Position numbers and translations under genes: made by a program. The notes under the pieces are model-generated. The model was not told the DNA's origin and did no database searches. It saw nothing but the letters and a program-made list of their open reading frames with translations. From positions 283,131 through 347,130 of the forward strand of contig NW_001799631.1 in NCBI RefSeq assembly GCF_000165425.1: a DNA stretch of 64,000 nt, written 5' to 3'. This document shows positions 39,939-52,223 of the stretch, piece after piece (position 1 is the stretch's first letter; every line of letters begins with the position of its first letter). Source of the DNA: Paramecium tetraurelia. Taxonomy: Eukaryota > Ciliophora > Oligohymenophorea > Peniculida > Parameciidae.

Positions 39939-41363
39939 TCACTTTTTCATATTAGCACCTTGTTGCATGCTGGGTTGATATGTGAAATTTGAAAAATTTT
40001 AATTTGGTAACAAGGTACCATTGACAGGAGTGTCTTTAGCGATTTATTTGGTCATTCCCTCATCAAAATACTTCAATTCCTTTTTGTCGAATTTATAAGG
40101 TGGTTGGATCTAAATGCGATTGTATTAATACTCTGTGTTAAATGATTTCAGCCAAATCAATGCCCGCAAAGAAATCATGTTTCATGATATCGTAGCCATC
40201 ATTTTCATATCCCAATCGTTTTTTTGGCTAAAATAATGTAACAAGATGTGATTTACATCTACGACCAACAATTACTCCAATAAAGATCGAGCATTTTCAG
40301 AAAGATATTAAGGATAGGGAATAGGTTATGTCAATATCCTTCGAATCATTTCCTTTTTATTCTCTTTGTAATGAGGAGGGGCTCCTACAAGCATCTCATA
40401 CAACAAGGCCCCAAAACTCCACCAATCACAGGTTTTATCATAGCCAGTTTCTAAGAATGAGAAGAAATAGTACTTGTGGTAAGAATCTCAGGTGCTAAAT
40501 ATTCTGGAGTTCCACATAAACTGAATGCAGTTTCGTCTTCTTCCATCATAATTTTGGATAGACCAAAATCAGTCAATTTGATGTGACCATTTTCATCTAG
40601 CAATATGTTTTCTGGCTTGAGATCTCTATAGATGATGTGGTTTTCATGTAGATATTGCAATCCCAATAGTATTTCAGCTGCATAAAACTTAGCTACTTCT
40701 TCCTTGAATCTTCCCACTTTTCTTAAATGATAAAATAGTTCTCCACCTGGCATATAGTCTACAACAAGATACAATTTATATTATGATTAAAATGCATATC
40801 TCAATCTTACTAAAAAGATACTAGAACATGTTGCCAAAATGATTCTCTCAGTCTCTGTGTGACGTTTTTATCTCTCATTCTTAATATTCTTCTTTTGTAA
40901 CACCTTCATCGCATAATATTTTGCTATCTCTACAATATTCAATACAATTCGATTTATATTGCACTAACATAACTTTCCCAAACGATCCCTTGCCCAAGAC
41001 TTTCAACAATCGGAAACTGTCTATGTTTACCTTCTGAGTTTATTAGCCCTGTCCTTCACTCTCATTAGTTTTAGATGCTATGTCCAATTGCCTTGTATTT
41101 TCCTAAAATTCCTAAAGCAATCTCATACATTGGACAATTTATAAAATTCATCCTTTTCCACTTGTAATTCAGGATCATCCATCATTTCAGTTTGATTCTA
41201 ATTTACCACTTCGTTTGTCTAACCATCTCCACTAGCTCCATAATCTTAAAATTAATTTACGTTTGGGTTTCATAATTGATCCTTACACTGATTCCGGTTT
41301 CTTAATTTCCTGTCCTCCCAACAATTTCTCCTCATCATAATCTCGATAACACATATTACCCAT
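39939..41363 (-). CDS. AGC-family Ser/Thr kinase (S6K/PKB-like)
   Basis: About 420 residues. After an N-terminal ~90 residues the kinase core shows [23 protein letters not shown] (catalytic Lys), [47 protein letters not shown] and [14 protein letters not shown], all standard for AGC kinases. The C-tail is present: [15 protein letters not shown] and the hydrophobic motif FSNFTY, whose Thr would be the TORC2/PDK-type phosphosite. At least six short introns were needed (for example 26 nt after KLSN, 23 nt after EILTTK, 29 nt at VVD, 22 nt before PPYKFD). A 16-nt intron near 41245-41260 would join the N-terminal exon; otherwise the protein starts at MMDDPELQ. Confidence 0.88.
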
Positions 41364-41699
41364 GTTAATAAATATAATTTATATTAATTTTATGAATATC
41401 AGCTTCGAAACTAATATTGCTTCAGAGTGAACTGTGATTTGTTTGTGTAATTGTAATGTAATCAAGTGTTCATTATAATAATTTAAAATATGGAATATTA
41501 TAGTGCGATTATATTTTGACATTCAGATTTAATTTATAATACGTGAGAACAATAAAAGCATTTTTGAGATTCATGATTTTTAATATACTCAATTTATCTT
41601 TTAATATTGCTCAATTCGAGATTTCTTAAAGCATATCAATAAAATCTTACTAATTACTATATGGAATAATCCTATCTTTTGGCCAGACTATCCCTCTGA
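41364..41699. other. AT-rich spacer
   Basis: About 340 bases, AT-rich, between two minus-strand genes. No feature seen. Confidence 0.5.
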
Positions 41700-42183
41700 T
41701 CAATTGCCCTCTGTTTGCATTGCTTCTCCTCTATCAACTATTGCATGACTGATTGAATCTCTCCTCTAAGAATAACAATACACAAGCCTACTCTAATGAT
41801 CTTTGTGGTTTCCTTGGAGATTGAGGCAAAATTGTATCAATCAACGAGTTGATAATCGAAACTCGGTCGCAAGGCATAGAACATGACCGGATATGAAAGA
41901 ATCTACTAGCCTACCTTTCCTGATGCTATTGTCTCAGCTATTCGACCATGACTATACAATGTTGGATCACTTCCTGAGTTTTATTCGGAACAGATGAAAT
42001 GCAAGTCTAAATTTTGGTAGATGACCCATTCACTGTAGATGCTTGTCTTGTCAGTTTCCTGATGAATTTTAATGGAGATGGTGCGTCCTATCAAATACTC
42101 ATGTAACTTACAGGGTTGGTGCTACCAGATGCTGGTCTGGTTGGCAACTCCGTGATATACAATGAACTTCTCTTTTTGATCAT
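41700..42183 (-). CDS. unknown Ser/Arg/Gln-rich protein
   Basis: About 145 residues. Starts MIKKRSSLYITELPTRPASG; a 24-nt intron (GTAAGTTACATGAGTATTTGATAG) follows STNP. The protein is Ser/Thr/Gln-rich with basic and proline-directed sites (PQSPRKPQRS). The 3' end is unclear: unspliced, it stops at 41734; with a 16-nt intron at 41766-41781 it continues as RRDSISHAIVDRGEAM to a TGA at 41700. The second reading looks more protein-like. No family recognised. Confidence 0.5.
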
Positions 42184-42232
42184 TATTTTTTTGTTTTATG
42201 TAATAAATGTATCTGTTTATATAATAAATCGA

Positions 42233-44241
42233 TCAAGCTCTTTTGCCTCCCAATGATTCCCACAATGATTGCATACACAATTTCCACTCTCCATTCCTAT
42301 CAAATTCTCTCATCAAGAAATATTGCTCTTGCAAAGTCAAATTAAATCCTAATTCCAACAATCCTTAAGATAATTCTTCAAAGTCAATGTATCCTTTAAG
42401 TGATTTGTCTAATTTCCTATATTCATATATGGCCATTAATACTTCATCAAGTCCAACAAGAAAGTATCGAAGTTTGGATATCCATCTGCAAATAACCTTA
42501 ATTTGGCTATGATTTAAGAGATGTCAGCCTCTTTGAAAACGTCTGGCTTCTATCTCATGTAATTAATGGTGAACTCATCTGCTCTCATCAATTAGAATTT
42601 GTAGACATTGAATTGAACGATGCCTCCTAATTAGAAATCCTTAGAATAATCGTAGGAGTAATTACCTTCTCAGTATAATAATCGTTGGTTAATGGGTTCT
42701 TTTATCTGGATCTCTCTTAGAATTTGCCACCCTTTTCGAATAATCATATTAGAATACCCATATTCCACTATTCCTTTCAGATGTTTGATACACCTAAACA
42801 GTGTCATCCCCGCAGTAGAAGGATATGATGAATCTTCTGGAATTCTCCTCTCTGACTTCGCTGATCTGTCGGGCTTCAAATCTGAGAATGAATTGATCTT
42901 GGGTGAAGTTCTTTCGTACATCCTTCTTTGGTGGTTTTGGTTATAAGGAATAGACCGATCCCAAGGAATCCTCTTCATAACCATAGCCGTTATATGGAGG
43001 AACTGGCTAATAGAACTTTTTGCCTCTCTCTTATTTTAATGTGGCAGGCCTTGCATAGATTCAAACATTTTACTTTTATTGGATTCCTAAGACATTCAAG
43101 TAGTATTCCTTTGTGAAATCATCACATCCGTAAATGAAGCATTCTCTTCCATAAATTTTAACTGTGTTCCCACAAATAAGATCTTGAGGACTGTAAAATT
43201 CTTCCTTCTTTAGAGTCATGCCTGGATAATGAGTGAGAATGGGAGCCTTGGGGATCTTTTGTCTTCTCAACATCAAAGGATAAGGATCTTTTCCTGAATT
43301 CTATTTTCTGACTTCTTTGACTTCACATGTATCATCAGCCAAGTAATAGTTTAATGTGTAATAATTAAGTTAGCCTTCGATGGAAGCATCATCCCATATG
43401 ATGTCAAAAGACAAGACTTTTCTATCATTTTGTAAATATTTATTAAGTCCTCCATTGGGATGTCCTCCTCCTAATTTGACTTCAAAATATTCCTTGTATT
43501 CTTTGGTATCGGGTGGGTTGATTTTGAGATCTTTGGTTTCTCTGATGCTTTCGAAGTTGTCCCTGGGCATATGCTCTGGCAAATTCAATGGCTTGCCCAT
43601 GTATTCATAGAATTCTCTGGTGTATGTGTCACAATCTTGAACTCTAAAAACCTAGATTAATAAAATTTGAATATGTACTCTTTCATAAAAATTGACATTT
43701 GTACATAATTGAAAATCCTCCCATTTGTAGAAGTCCTGCTTACCCAACTTTTTGGTGATCTTCTGTCTCTTGATAAATAAGCCTTGAGGGATTCCAGCAT
43801 TGGGTACTCTGGGCTGTAAATTGATATTATTATGTAATGTACTTCAGTCACATGTATTGTTCCATCTGATAAATAGTAGTATATGATGACTCTTCTGATT
43901 CTGAAGTTCTCGTTGGGGTTTTCAACAACGGATTCTTGGAAGTAACCGTAGAAACGTAAAACAGCTCGATCGTATTTCAACCATGGTGGTTAGATGCGAG
44001 GAATGTAATCATTTTCTGGAGGTTGTCTGCTCCCGTAAGTGAGGTTGGGAGGAGCATTGAATTTCATTGAGTCCATTAGGTTTGGATCGAATTCCTCGTG
44101 GATGAAGTTGGTTTTCTCTTGCACAGTGCCGTTGATGTGTGCAAATTGCTGAGTTTTGTGATGATTTTCTTTGAAGGGATCTGAGAAGACATGGCCTGGC
44201 AGGAATGGGACTTGCTTTGGGAATTGTGAATTGAGGGACAT
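42233..44241 (-). CDS. EFHC/Rib72-type ciliary protein with DM10 domains
   Basis: About 640 residues, the usual length of EFHC1. Starts MSLNSQFPKQVPFLPGHVF, as EFHC proteins do. DM10-1: YDRAVLRFYGYFQESVV, FRIRRVIIYYYLSDGTI and GIPQGLFIKRQKI; DM10-2: VLSFDIIWDDASIEG, YTLNYYLADDTCEVKEV, PLMLRRQKIPK; DM10-3: FILRFEARQISEV and FIISFYCGDDTVQVYQ. The C-terminus holds EF-hand-like helices (QYFLMREFDRNGEW). These proteins are microtubule inner proteins of ciliary doublets (Rib72 in Chlamydomonas and Tetrahymena). Several short introns, for example near 43654 and 43815. Ends GGKRA-TGA. Confidence 0.9.
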
Positions 44242-44404
44242 GTGATATAATAAAAATATAACTGATTATCTATTGTGGGGGATATGCAATATGAAATAAA
44301 CAAAAAAGAGAGTTAGCTATATAAAAAATTAAAAACCTACCAACATTGAATGGATCCTCAATCTCCTGGATCAAATACCCAAATATTAGCTACAGCAATC
44401 GAAT

Positions 44405-45912
44405 ATGAAGAAAATTTCAGCAGCTTAATTAAGCAAACTCCAAGATTGCGATCAATTACTTAAATCGAGTCTGTACACTTTCGATAACAAGATCAACAAA
44501 TTCACTCAGATGTAATTTACACTCTACCCCAACATGCTCATTGGAGACAATCAGGAGTACTTGGTCTTGTCGTCCTGCATAATGAACAAGAAGATAATCC
44601 AATATAAGGAATTTACAGCCCAAGGAGTCCAATTGCTCAACAGTCAAGGCAACCTCTTCCTATTCTACGAGTCCTACGTGTAGTAACTGAATGTACGAGC
44701 AACTCATTTATTATTTCTAGTGGGAGAAGCAATTGAAGAGATTTTCCAAACTATAAAATTTTTCCAATAAATACACAATTCAAGAGAAACTTTCTATATA
44801 AAATCATTACGCCTGTGTAAAGAACAAGAATAGTAACAATTGATATAATCTATCTAGATCGTGTTTATACGGTGCAACTAATAAGATTGTCAAGTTTGAG
44901 CGAATAACTTTATGAGGCTTTGATGAACGAAATAAATATCCTAATGTGCTTCAAGCAGAATGGATTGCACTAGTTCCACGCTCTCTTTGAGGACGGGGAC
45001 ATCCTCTACATATTGTATGACTATTGGGTTGGGGATACCCTGTATAAGTTGCTGTAACAAGGCTTTAAATTGACTGCGTCATAGATAGCCCAAATCATCT
45101 TCCAGATAATCAAAGTGGTTCGATTTCTGCATTAGAATAATCTGTATCATGGAGCCATCCTGCCCACCAATATCGTGTTGCATAGAGCCACAGGACCGCA
45201 GAATCAATCAGGACAGTAATTGAAAATCACTTTATTTAATTTTGCTTATCGTGATGCAAATCAATATAATTTGACTTGGCTAAATAAGAGAGTGCCAAAA
45301 CAATGGATTCCTCCTGAGTTTAATAATTTACAAATTAAACCGGAATTTTAAAACATTGATGGGTATCAAATAGGAGTGTTGTTGTATTACTTGACTTTCC
45401 ATACGAACGTAAACAAATCATAGTAGTCCTTTATTAAATCTCTGGATAACTTCAAAGTTGATTATCAATGGTTGAAGTCCATAAAACAAGAATAATAATA
45501 AGAATATTCTTTCTCTCTGATTGAGTTATTGTGTGGGCTATTGGACCCAGACTTTTAGAATAGGATTACTTTGAATAATGCTTTGGCTCATTAGTGGTTG
45601 ACTAATTAGAGGCAGAAATAGAATGGATAGAATGAGAAGCCTAAGATCTTGCCGTCTTTACGAACAATTTTGGAGCTGAGAGAACAAAGTTCTTGCGAAA
45701 TCCTGTCATCTAGACTTGGTAAGGAAGATCAACTGCATGTAACGAGTTCAAGTGAAGATGATATTGAAGTGTGTGATGATGAATACATACATAGAATTTC
45801 AAAAGAAAATAATAAAATACCATATTATTAAAATATACTTAGTTTGATTCCTCAAAAGCATCCCTCTAGAAATAAACAAATTATAGATTAATGTCAAGAG
45901 AGTCAATTTTGA
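44405..45912 (+). CDS. PH-like domain plus pseudokinase
   Basis: About 480 residues. The N-terminal ~100 residues have PH-domain features (FTLYPNMLIGDNQEYLVLSS, KKIIQYKEFTAQGVQLLN) ending in W. The kinase-like part follows (NKYTIQEKLSIQNHY, then YTVQLIRLSSLSEQ, EINILMCFKQNG, LYILYDYWVGDTLYKLL). Key residues are missing: the catalytic HRD is LYHGAILPTNIVLH, so the catalytic Asp is gone; DFG is NFAYRD; and no glycine-rich loop is visible. It therefore cannot be a normal kinase and may act as a scaffold. Introns: 28 nt (GTACGAG...TTTCTAG) after VQQLN and probably 19 nt near 44817 (GTGTAAAG...AATAG). Acidic Ser-rich tail. Confidence 0.75.
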
Positions 45913-46152
45913 TTAAATATCTATATATATTTCATTAATAATAATTGAATTATAATAAATTAATTAATTTTAATAAAATATGTTATGTGAAATCTTGCTA
46001 TGTTGTTCGTGGCTGTGCAATACTTTTTATTCTTTCAATTTTGAGTAATCCTCCATATATAATTTTGAAAGTTGTGGTTATTGATAATTGAGTTGTTAAT
46101 ACTGATAGTATTTTTGTTGTTATCACACTGCAAGGCAAAAATAAAATATTGC

Positions 46153-48453
46153 ATGTTGTTTTCTCCGATTATGATCATCTCACTCAACATAATATGTATT
46201 GACTTTCAAGTTATATTTAGAAATCTTGGAGAACTTCAGTCAGTATTCCTTCATTACATTTGTCCTGCCAATAGTAATTTATTAATAGAACGACAAAGAG
46301 ATATTCCTGAAGAGGTATTTCATGCTGATCAAAGTGCTCCATCTGCTATTGCTGATGCTTTATTATAGTTTGCAAGACATCCAGAACGGATAACCAGTGA
46401 TCCAGTTCCTGATTGTAACTCTGCTGCTTCTAGCCAAAAACTACAATCAAGAGAGGGAACTGAAGGCCACTCAGAACAATACAACCATAATGGAGGAGAC
46501 ATGCAACCTGAAGTTGCATCTGGAACATGGCAAAATCAATGATACTACAAATGGAATAGTGGGTGTAATTGTATTAAATGAATAGTTCGAAACAATTTAT
46601 TAGAATAAAAAATCAATTCATTTAATAAAGGACAAATCAATAAATGAACTAATCATGCAATCCCCAACCCTAATTGACAAACAAACCAAATAATTATTGC
46701 AAGAATAATGCAACATCAAGTTACAATCAATATAAGACTTCCGAGATTCCCTGATATCGACAACCTTAAAGGAATTATTAGACAGTATCAAGTTAAATCT
46801 CACTCTCCCTCATCAGTTAGACGTGTATGTTTTGCAAGGCTTTGAAGAATTTTACTTTTAAATTCTTATCCTAAAGGAGAGTGACGATAAAATACTGTAT
46901 AATGTGATCTTCTAGCCAATGTCAGACTATACCTATTTCATCAAGAAGAAGCATCAGTAGACAACAATGAAACAACTATTCAAGAGTTTTAGTCACGAGT
47001 TGAATACTTCATTGAATTACATATTGGCACTAGCTCAAGTGGCTCAATGTCATGAGAATGTGCCAAAAATAGTATCAGAGAAGTATTTTCTACCGATTTT
47101 GCATTGTGGTCGAATCATGCATAGTTTCATCAGTGACATTATGGATTACAATCTAATCTTAAGCAAACAGTTCAATGTGGAGGTTAGCAATTTTAACATT
47201 CCACAATTGATAAGCGAAGTTGTTGATCTCTTCAAATACTAAATAAATCAGAAACATCTTAAAATTCAATTCCAAAACAATCTACTCAATTATGATCTAG
47301 TCAGTGATAGAAATAGGATAAGGTAAATATTGATCAACTTGGTATCCAATGCTCAGAAGTTCACATTTTCTGGTTAGATCAAAATATAAGTGGGAGCAGT
47401 GATTAATAACAAATAATTGTGTGTCATCTTCCATGTAATCGATACAGGAATAGGAATGAAACAAGAAGAAATAGAACGATTGCATCAACTGTTGTCATCA
47501 GGCATACCACAATCAGCTAGAATCTCACAAAATACAGTAGGATTTGGATTGGGATTATACATTTCCAACAAGATTGCTGAAGTGCTAAGTCAAACTAGAT
47601 ATGAAAAGGGAGGAGGATTGAGATTCGAGTCAAAGTATTAATAGGGATTTCATGCTTGGTTCATGGCCAGAAATCAATCATTCAGTCCAGTCTATTAATA
47701 AAGTAATCCTACACCCATTGTTCGCATTCGTAAGAAGATCTAAATAGATACTATGGAATCGCAAATCAGCAGAGTTAATGCATTGCCAATGAGATAGAAG
47801 TTTTCATAGATTCTAGGAATCAAAGATGTCAAATCAGAAAGAGGATTAAGTAAGGAGTTGTCACTCAAATTGTGTAAACCTGCATCCAAAATAGCCAGAG
47901 AATTGTTTCTTGCTGCAATTACATCCGAGAGGAAAATTGAATCCTTCAGTATTAATCAAGAAACAAATGATTAAGAGTTTGAAAATAGAATTAAACATTT
48001 AAATGAGAATTTTACAAATACTTAGAAATGCAATTGTCCACAGATTTTGATAGTTGATGATGAACAAATCAACATCATGGCTTTGTCAATGATGCTGGAT
48101 CAAATGGGCTATGCAAGTGATTCAGTATTCAATGGAGAAGAATGTGTCAATCTCATCTTTAGTAATCAAAAGAAAAGTAACTTATAATCCTCTATCTTGT
48201 AGCCAAATGTAATAAATGCAGGACTTAACAATATCGCATGATCTTCATGGATATCAATATGCCTATCTTAGATGGAATCCAAACCACTGTCAGAATCAAA
48301 TCAAAATATGCTAATATTATAGTTATTGCATGCACTGCCTTCTCTGACACAGAAACTCGCAACACTTGTTATAAAAATGGAATGAGTTATCACATTCAAA
48401 AACCAGTCAAAAAAGATTAACTAATTGAAATACTATCTTATTATCTAAATTGA
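46153..48453 (+). CDS. membrane hybrid histidine kinase (copy A)
   Basis: Transmembrane segments come first (MIISLNII..., SFITFVLPIVIY, LIKVLHLLLLMLYYSL, VIQFLIVTLLLLAKNY), then a PAS-like linker. The H box is FKSFSHELNTSLNYI with the phospho-His in SHEL; N box LINLVSNAQKF; G1 DTGIGM; G2 GFGLGLYISN. The receiver domain has acidic DDEQIN, phospho-Asp in IFMDINMPILDG, CTAFSD and the Lys in KPVKK. The phosphorelay would run from His to the Asp in the receiver. Introns: 25 nt near 46199-46223 and 23 nt at about 48200-48222 (GTAGCC...TGCAG). Hydrophobic coding-like sequence continues upstream of Met 46153 to about 46070, so the true start may be near 45980. TGA 48451-48453. Copy B at 55166-57607. 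Confidence 0.88.
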
Positions 48454-48491
48454 TTGTTTATATAAGTATTAATAAGTAATTATCTAATATA

Positions 48492-48765
48492 TCATTTATC
48501 TTCTTTCCCATATGCTTTGTCTATTTCCGTATGATTCAACCCATAGTCTCTTTTACAAGCAATATGCTATTCATTATTAAAACTGCAAACACTAAAAAAG
48601 ATACACTAATTTCTAGCCTATTTAATATGGAAGAAAATATATAGAATACTAATAATTGCCAAGCATATAAGTTCAAGCTCCTTCACTTGAATTTATCTCT
48701 GGAGCCATTCACTATATATGAATATTAACTTAATTAATTACCCATGTAATTGAGATTCAATGTCA
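48492..48765 (-). pseudogene. decayed C-terminal fragment of an MFS transporter
   Basis: The minus strand matches the last ~80 codons of the intact MFS gene at 59193-60783, including the 5' end of its last intron (ATTACATGGGTAATT in both) and the words APEINSSEGA, AWQLLVFYIF and LVKETMG, GLNHTEIDKAYGKEDK. It is broken: TGA at the first codon after the intron, a frameshift after SEGA, and another after KETMG. Nothing matching the rest of the transporter lies beyond 48765. The stop (TGA, plus TCA at 48492-48494) is conserved in position. It is a truncated relic and lies tail-to-tail with histidine kinase copy A. Confidence 0.8.
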
Positions 48766-49734
48766 AAACATAAACAAATGAAAACAAACATATTACTATA
48801 AACTTAACTATTACTTTTACTATAACGTCAGTGTAGCTTTAACCAATTATTAATATTTGATATATTATCATCAAATAATCCTGACAACAATATTATTCGT
48901 TTTCCAAATTTCTATAAACAATGGATGATATGAAAGCAGGTGTAAATTATACTATACCTAAAATCAAAGTAAAGAAAGTATTTAAAGTAAAATCCCCATT
49001 TAACATTGATAGAAATGAGAATATTGCAAATAATCACCAGTGTGTAAAAATCTTCAAAACACAACCTATTCCTATTTTCTTTTTATGTTTTCTTGTAAAT
49101 GGCCTCCTTTTTATGCTCCTCATTATATTAAACACCTAATTAACTTTTAGAATGTTTATTTTGTATAAACCGGTTAGTAAATGTAAGATATTATTTCTTA
49201 ATTCTAATGGGTTTATTTTTAATTATATAAAATCAATAATTGACTATTCATTTTATATAATATTGTCTAAATCTAAGAGAATACTAATGAAATAACATTA
49301 GATAAGAATGGCAAGAAGTAGCCCAATCCAAATTACCAGATAATATTTGTAGAAATATGAGTGTATAATCAAATCTAGAATTCACATCTTCATACATTTC
49401 ATTGTTCAACTAGACCCTATTTATAAGCAGGAAGTTTAAATTTAGATGATGAGCCATGAATATGTTCTATTTTAAAATGTTCTAATCCATTAGATGAAGA
49501 TGGGAGTTGAGGCTACATTTGCCTAAATTAATTTCAAATAATCTCAGATTTAAGTTAATAATCTATTGAATCATATTTAAATAAGCATAATCTATATACT
49601 TTAATATATCTTTGATATTATTTTTTATTAAACAAAGGATATCTGAACAGTAGTGCATTATCAAGATTAATATAAAATATATTGGAAATACGCACTTTGA
49701 GTATTTATGAGTAATTAATATTTTTTCTAAAAAT
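48766..49734. other. mostly spacer, two weak small frames
   Basis: ATG 48921 (plus) opens MDDMKAGVNYTIPKIKVKK and a hydrophobic stretch (IPIFFLCFLVNGLLFMLLII), but no TGA comes until far downstream. On the minus strand 49399-49518 reads a 39-residue frame (MQPQLPSSSNGLEHFKIEH). Either could be a real small gene or exon; neither has other support. The rest is AT-rich. Confidence 0.35.
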
Positions 49735-50476
49735 ATGTAAACACTTGATTCAACAGTGAAATGGTTCAACAAGACTGAAGGCAGAGATAAGATATGCAAA
49801 GTTCTGCAATACGGATCCAGATTTTTAATGTGGCACTTAAAGACAAACAGTGGAAATGAACAATTGTCCAATCAATTTAAGAATTTATTTTGTATTTGAT
49901 TTGTTTATCACTATATAGAAAGCACAAGAGATGCCAGAAAATTATTCAGATTAGCTAAGTCTCTGAATGAATTGTAAACTATAATTGATAAATTTGGATA
50001 AAATTGCAAGAATCCTCAAGAGTAAGTCGCCAAGGCATTAAACATTTTAACCAGAGTTTGGTTTTTGTTATATTGGTATACAAATTCACTAAGTTTTTAG
50101 GTTATTTGATAACTTGAGTGTGTTGTCATCTATCAAGTTCACCACTAGCGACCCAAAGCCATTGCAAAAAAAAGCAATGACATTTTGGTTCATTGCAATT
50201 CTAACAAACCTGGTTGACACTATTAGATAATTAGTTGTCAACTTCTAATATATCTAACAAAATAAATCTAATCAAAGTGCTCAACAATAAGTCTAAAATA
50301 AAAAAAACCAAAACATAGCCCTTTACCTAAACCTGATCAAGATATTCGGAGATTTGATGCCAGCTGGTTAAGGGTCAGAGTTTTTCCCCAAAGTCTTAAA
50401 AATCAACCTTAACGATGGAGTTATAGGCCTTGGAGGTCTCATATCAGGAGCTATAGCAGCTTATTAAGCATATTGA
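49735..50476 (+). CDS. PEX11: peroxin-11 (PEX11), peroxisome membrane elongation factor
   Basis: About 229 residues. It starts MQTLDSTVKWFNKTEGRDKI, continuing CKVLQYGSRFLMWHLK, the conserved PEX11 N-terminal amphipathic helix region. STRDARKLFRLAKSLNEL and VWFLLYWLFDNLSVL are the other family hallmarks, and the C-terminus GVIGLGGLISGAIAAYQAY is the usual hydrophobic hairpin end. Introns: 49892-49918 (27 nt) and 50076-50100 (25 nt). PEX11 tubulates the peroxisome membrane before fission. A Gln/Asn-rich insert near residues 145-170 is longer than in animals, as often in ciliates. Confidence 0.88.
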
Positions 50477-50816
50477 TTAATATACAGAATCATATATTAT
50501 AAATATCATCATTTAACAACCCTCAATTATCGATTTCGAAAAGACTGATTGATTATCATTCTTCTATTTATCAGTTGGAACCATGATCATAATATGTAAT
50601 TCTAATAAAAATCTTAATAGAAAATCAAAATTATATTATGAATTAACATATACTAATTTAATTTATATCGTCTTATAGATGCATATATATCTTTTTATTT
50701 TTATTTCATTAATAGAGAGATATTAAAGATAATAATAAGTTTAAGAAAAATTAATATTGATCTAATTAATATTTTAGATTCTAATTAATAAACTTGAGTT
50801 ATACTTGAAATATAAA
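50477..50816. other. AT-rich spacer between convergent genes
   Basis: About 340 bases between the 3' ends of PEX11 and RPA1. No feature seen; both 3' UTRs lie here. Confidence 0.5.
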
Positions 50817-52186
50817 TCAAATATTCTTCATATAAAATTCTATTTGGTTCAAAATAGCTTATGTGTCAGCATTTGAAATTGGAGTAATTGATTGTACAGC
50901 ATGCTTCACTCTTTTTACATCATTAAATTCTTCTAATTTAGATGTTAACTTAAATCTGAACTCTTTGTAAGCTGACTTGCTTAATGCTTCATTCTTTTCT
51001 TTTTCTTTTCCTTCATCTGTCAATTGTTTTAGAAGATTAGCAGGAATATCAATTAACTAATTAGCTTATTAATCTCCTACACTAACCCAGATGTTACCAC
51101 TAGAGTCAGCTATTTTGCAATTTAGAATGTATCTGTACTTAGGCTCTTTTAGAGTCAAATTGCACGATGAACAAAAATAGGAATCCAATTCTGTTGTAAC
51201 TTTCTTAAGACAATTTGTACAGGACTAATAGTAAAGAGTTCCTGAGTTCTTAACTAAGACTAATTAGGCTCTAACATCTGAGTATATTTTTAAATTTTGA
51301 TCCAATTCGCATTTATTTGATTCATTTATTAATTCAGATATTAGTTTAATCTTGGATACAGGTTCAGCCAATTTTCCATCAAAATTCTATAACCAATTTT
51401 GCAATTCTTTCACTTCCTTTTAGTTTTTGTCAAAATGAATAGAAGTTTAGTAATTATTTTATAAGCTTTTTCTCCCTTAATATTCATTTATCTTTAAACT
51501 CTTGAACATGTAAATTTCTCCAACTTAATATGGGTATTATTGAGCCAAATGTCCATAGAGTGTTATTTCTATCTCTTATAAGGAATCATCATAGACACCC
51601 AATTGGATTCTTGTTGATTTCTCATCTTTATTTTTTTATTAAAACTCTTTAACTCCACTAGAAGACTTTATAACTACTACTACATCCTATATTGATCCAA
51701 CTTTTTATTGGCTGATTGAATTAAGTTTAACAAAGTTGAAGGTATTTAATGGAATTCCAGGAACATCATCAATTTCAATTATTTAGGAATTTTGATCGAA
51801 AGTATAATCAAAGGGGAGACAACCTATCTTTTGTAATTATTCTAAATTTTTAGCTGGCTTTACTAAGACACCTGAAAAGATATAGCATCTCCCTTAAACT
51901 ATATAATCATGGAATTTTTCAGCTGCTGAATCAAAAAACATTGCAGAGACTAGATTTTCTTCGTCAATGACTTAAATTCCAAACATTTTACCATCTTTCT
52001 AATTTTTTGTGGTATAACTTTTTATTTCGTTAACTTTAACAACTCTGCCTCTGAAGGGTTATTAAAAACTAGGGTTGATTTAATAAAGAGGGAAGAACTA
52101 TTATAAAATAATAAATGTTTACATCAATTTATGGATTATTTTTATTATTTCTTTAATTGGGTATTTTATTATTGAATTGATTATTC

Positions 52187-52223
<37 letters not shown>

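Noticed and set aside
42670-43980. Several frames on both strands in this area as separate genes
   Set aside because: All are pieces or shadows of the single DM10 (EFHC) gene on the minus strand.
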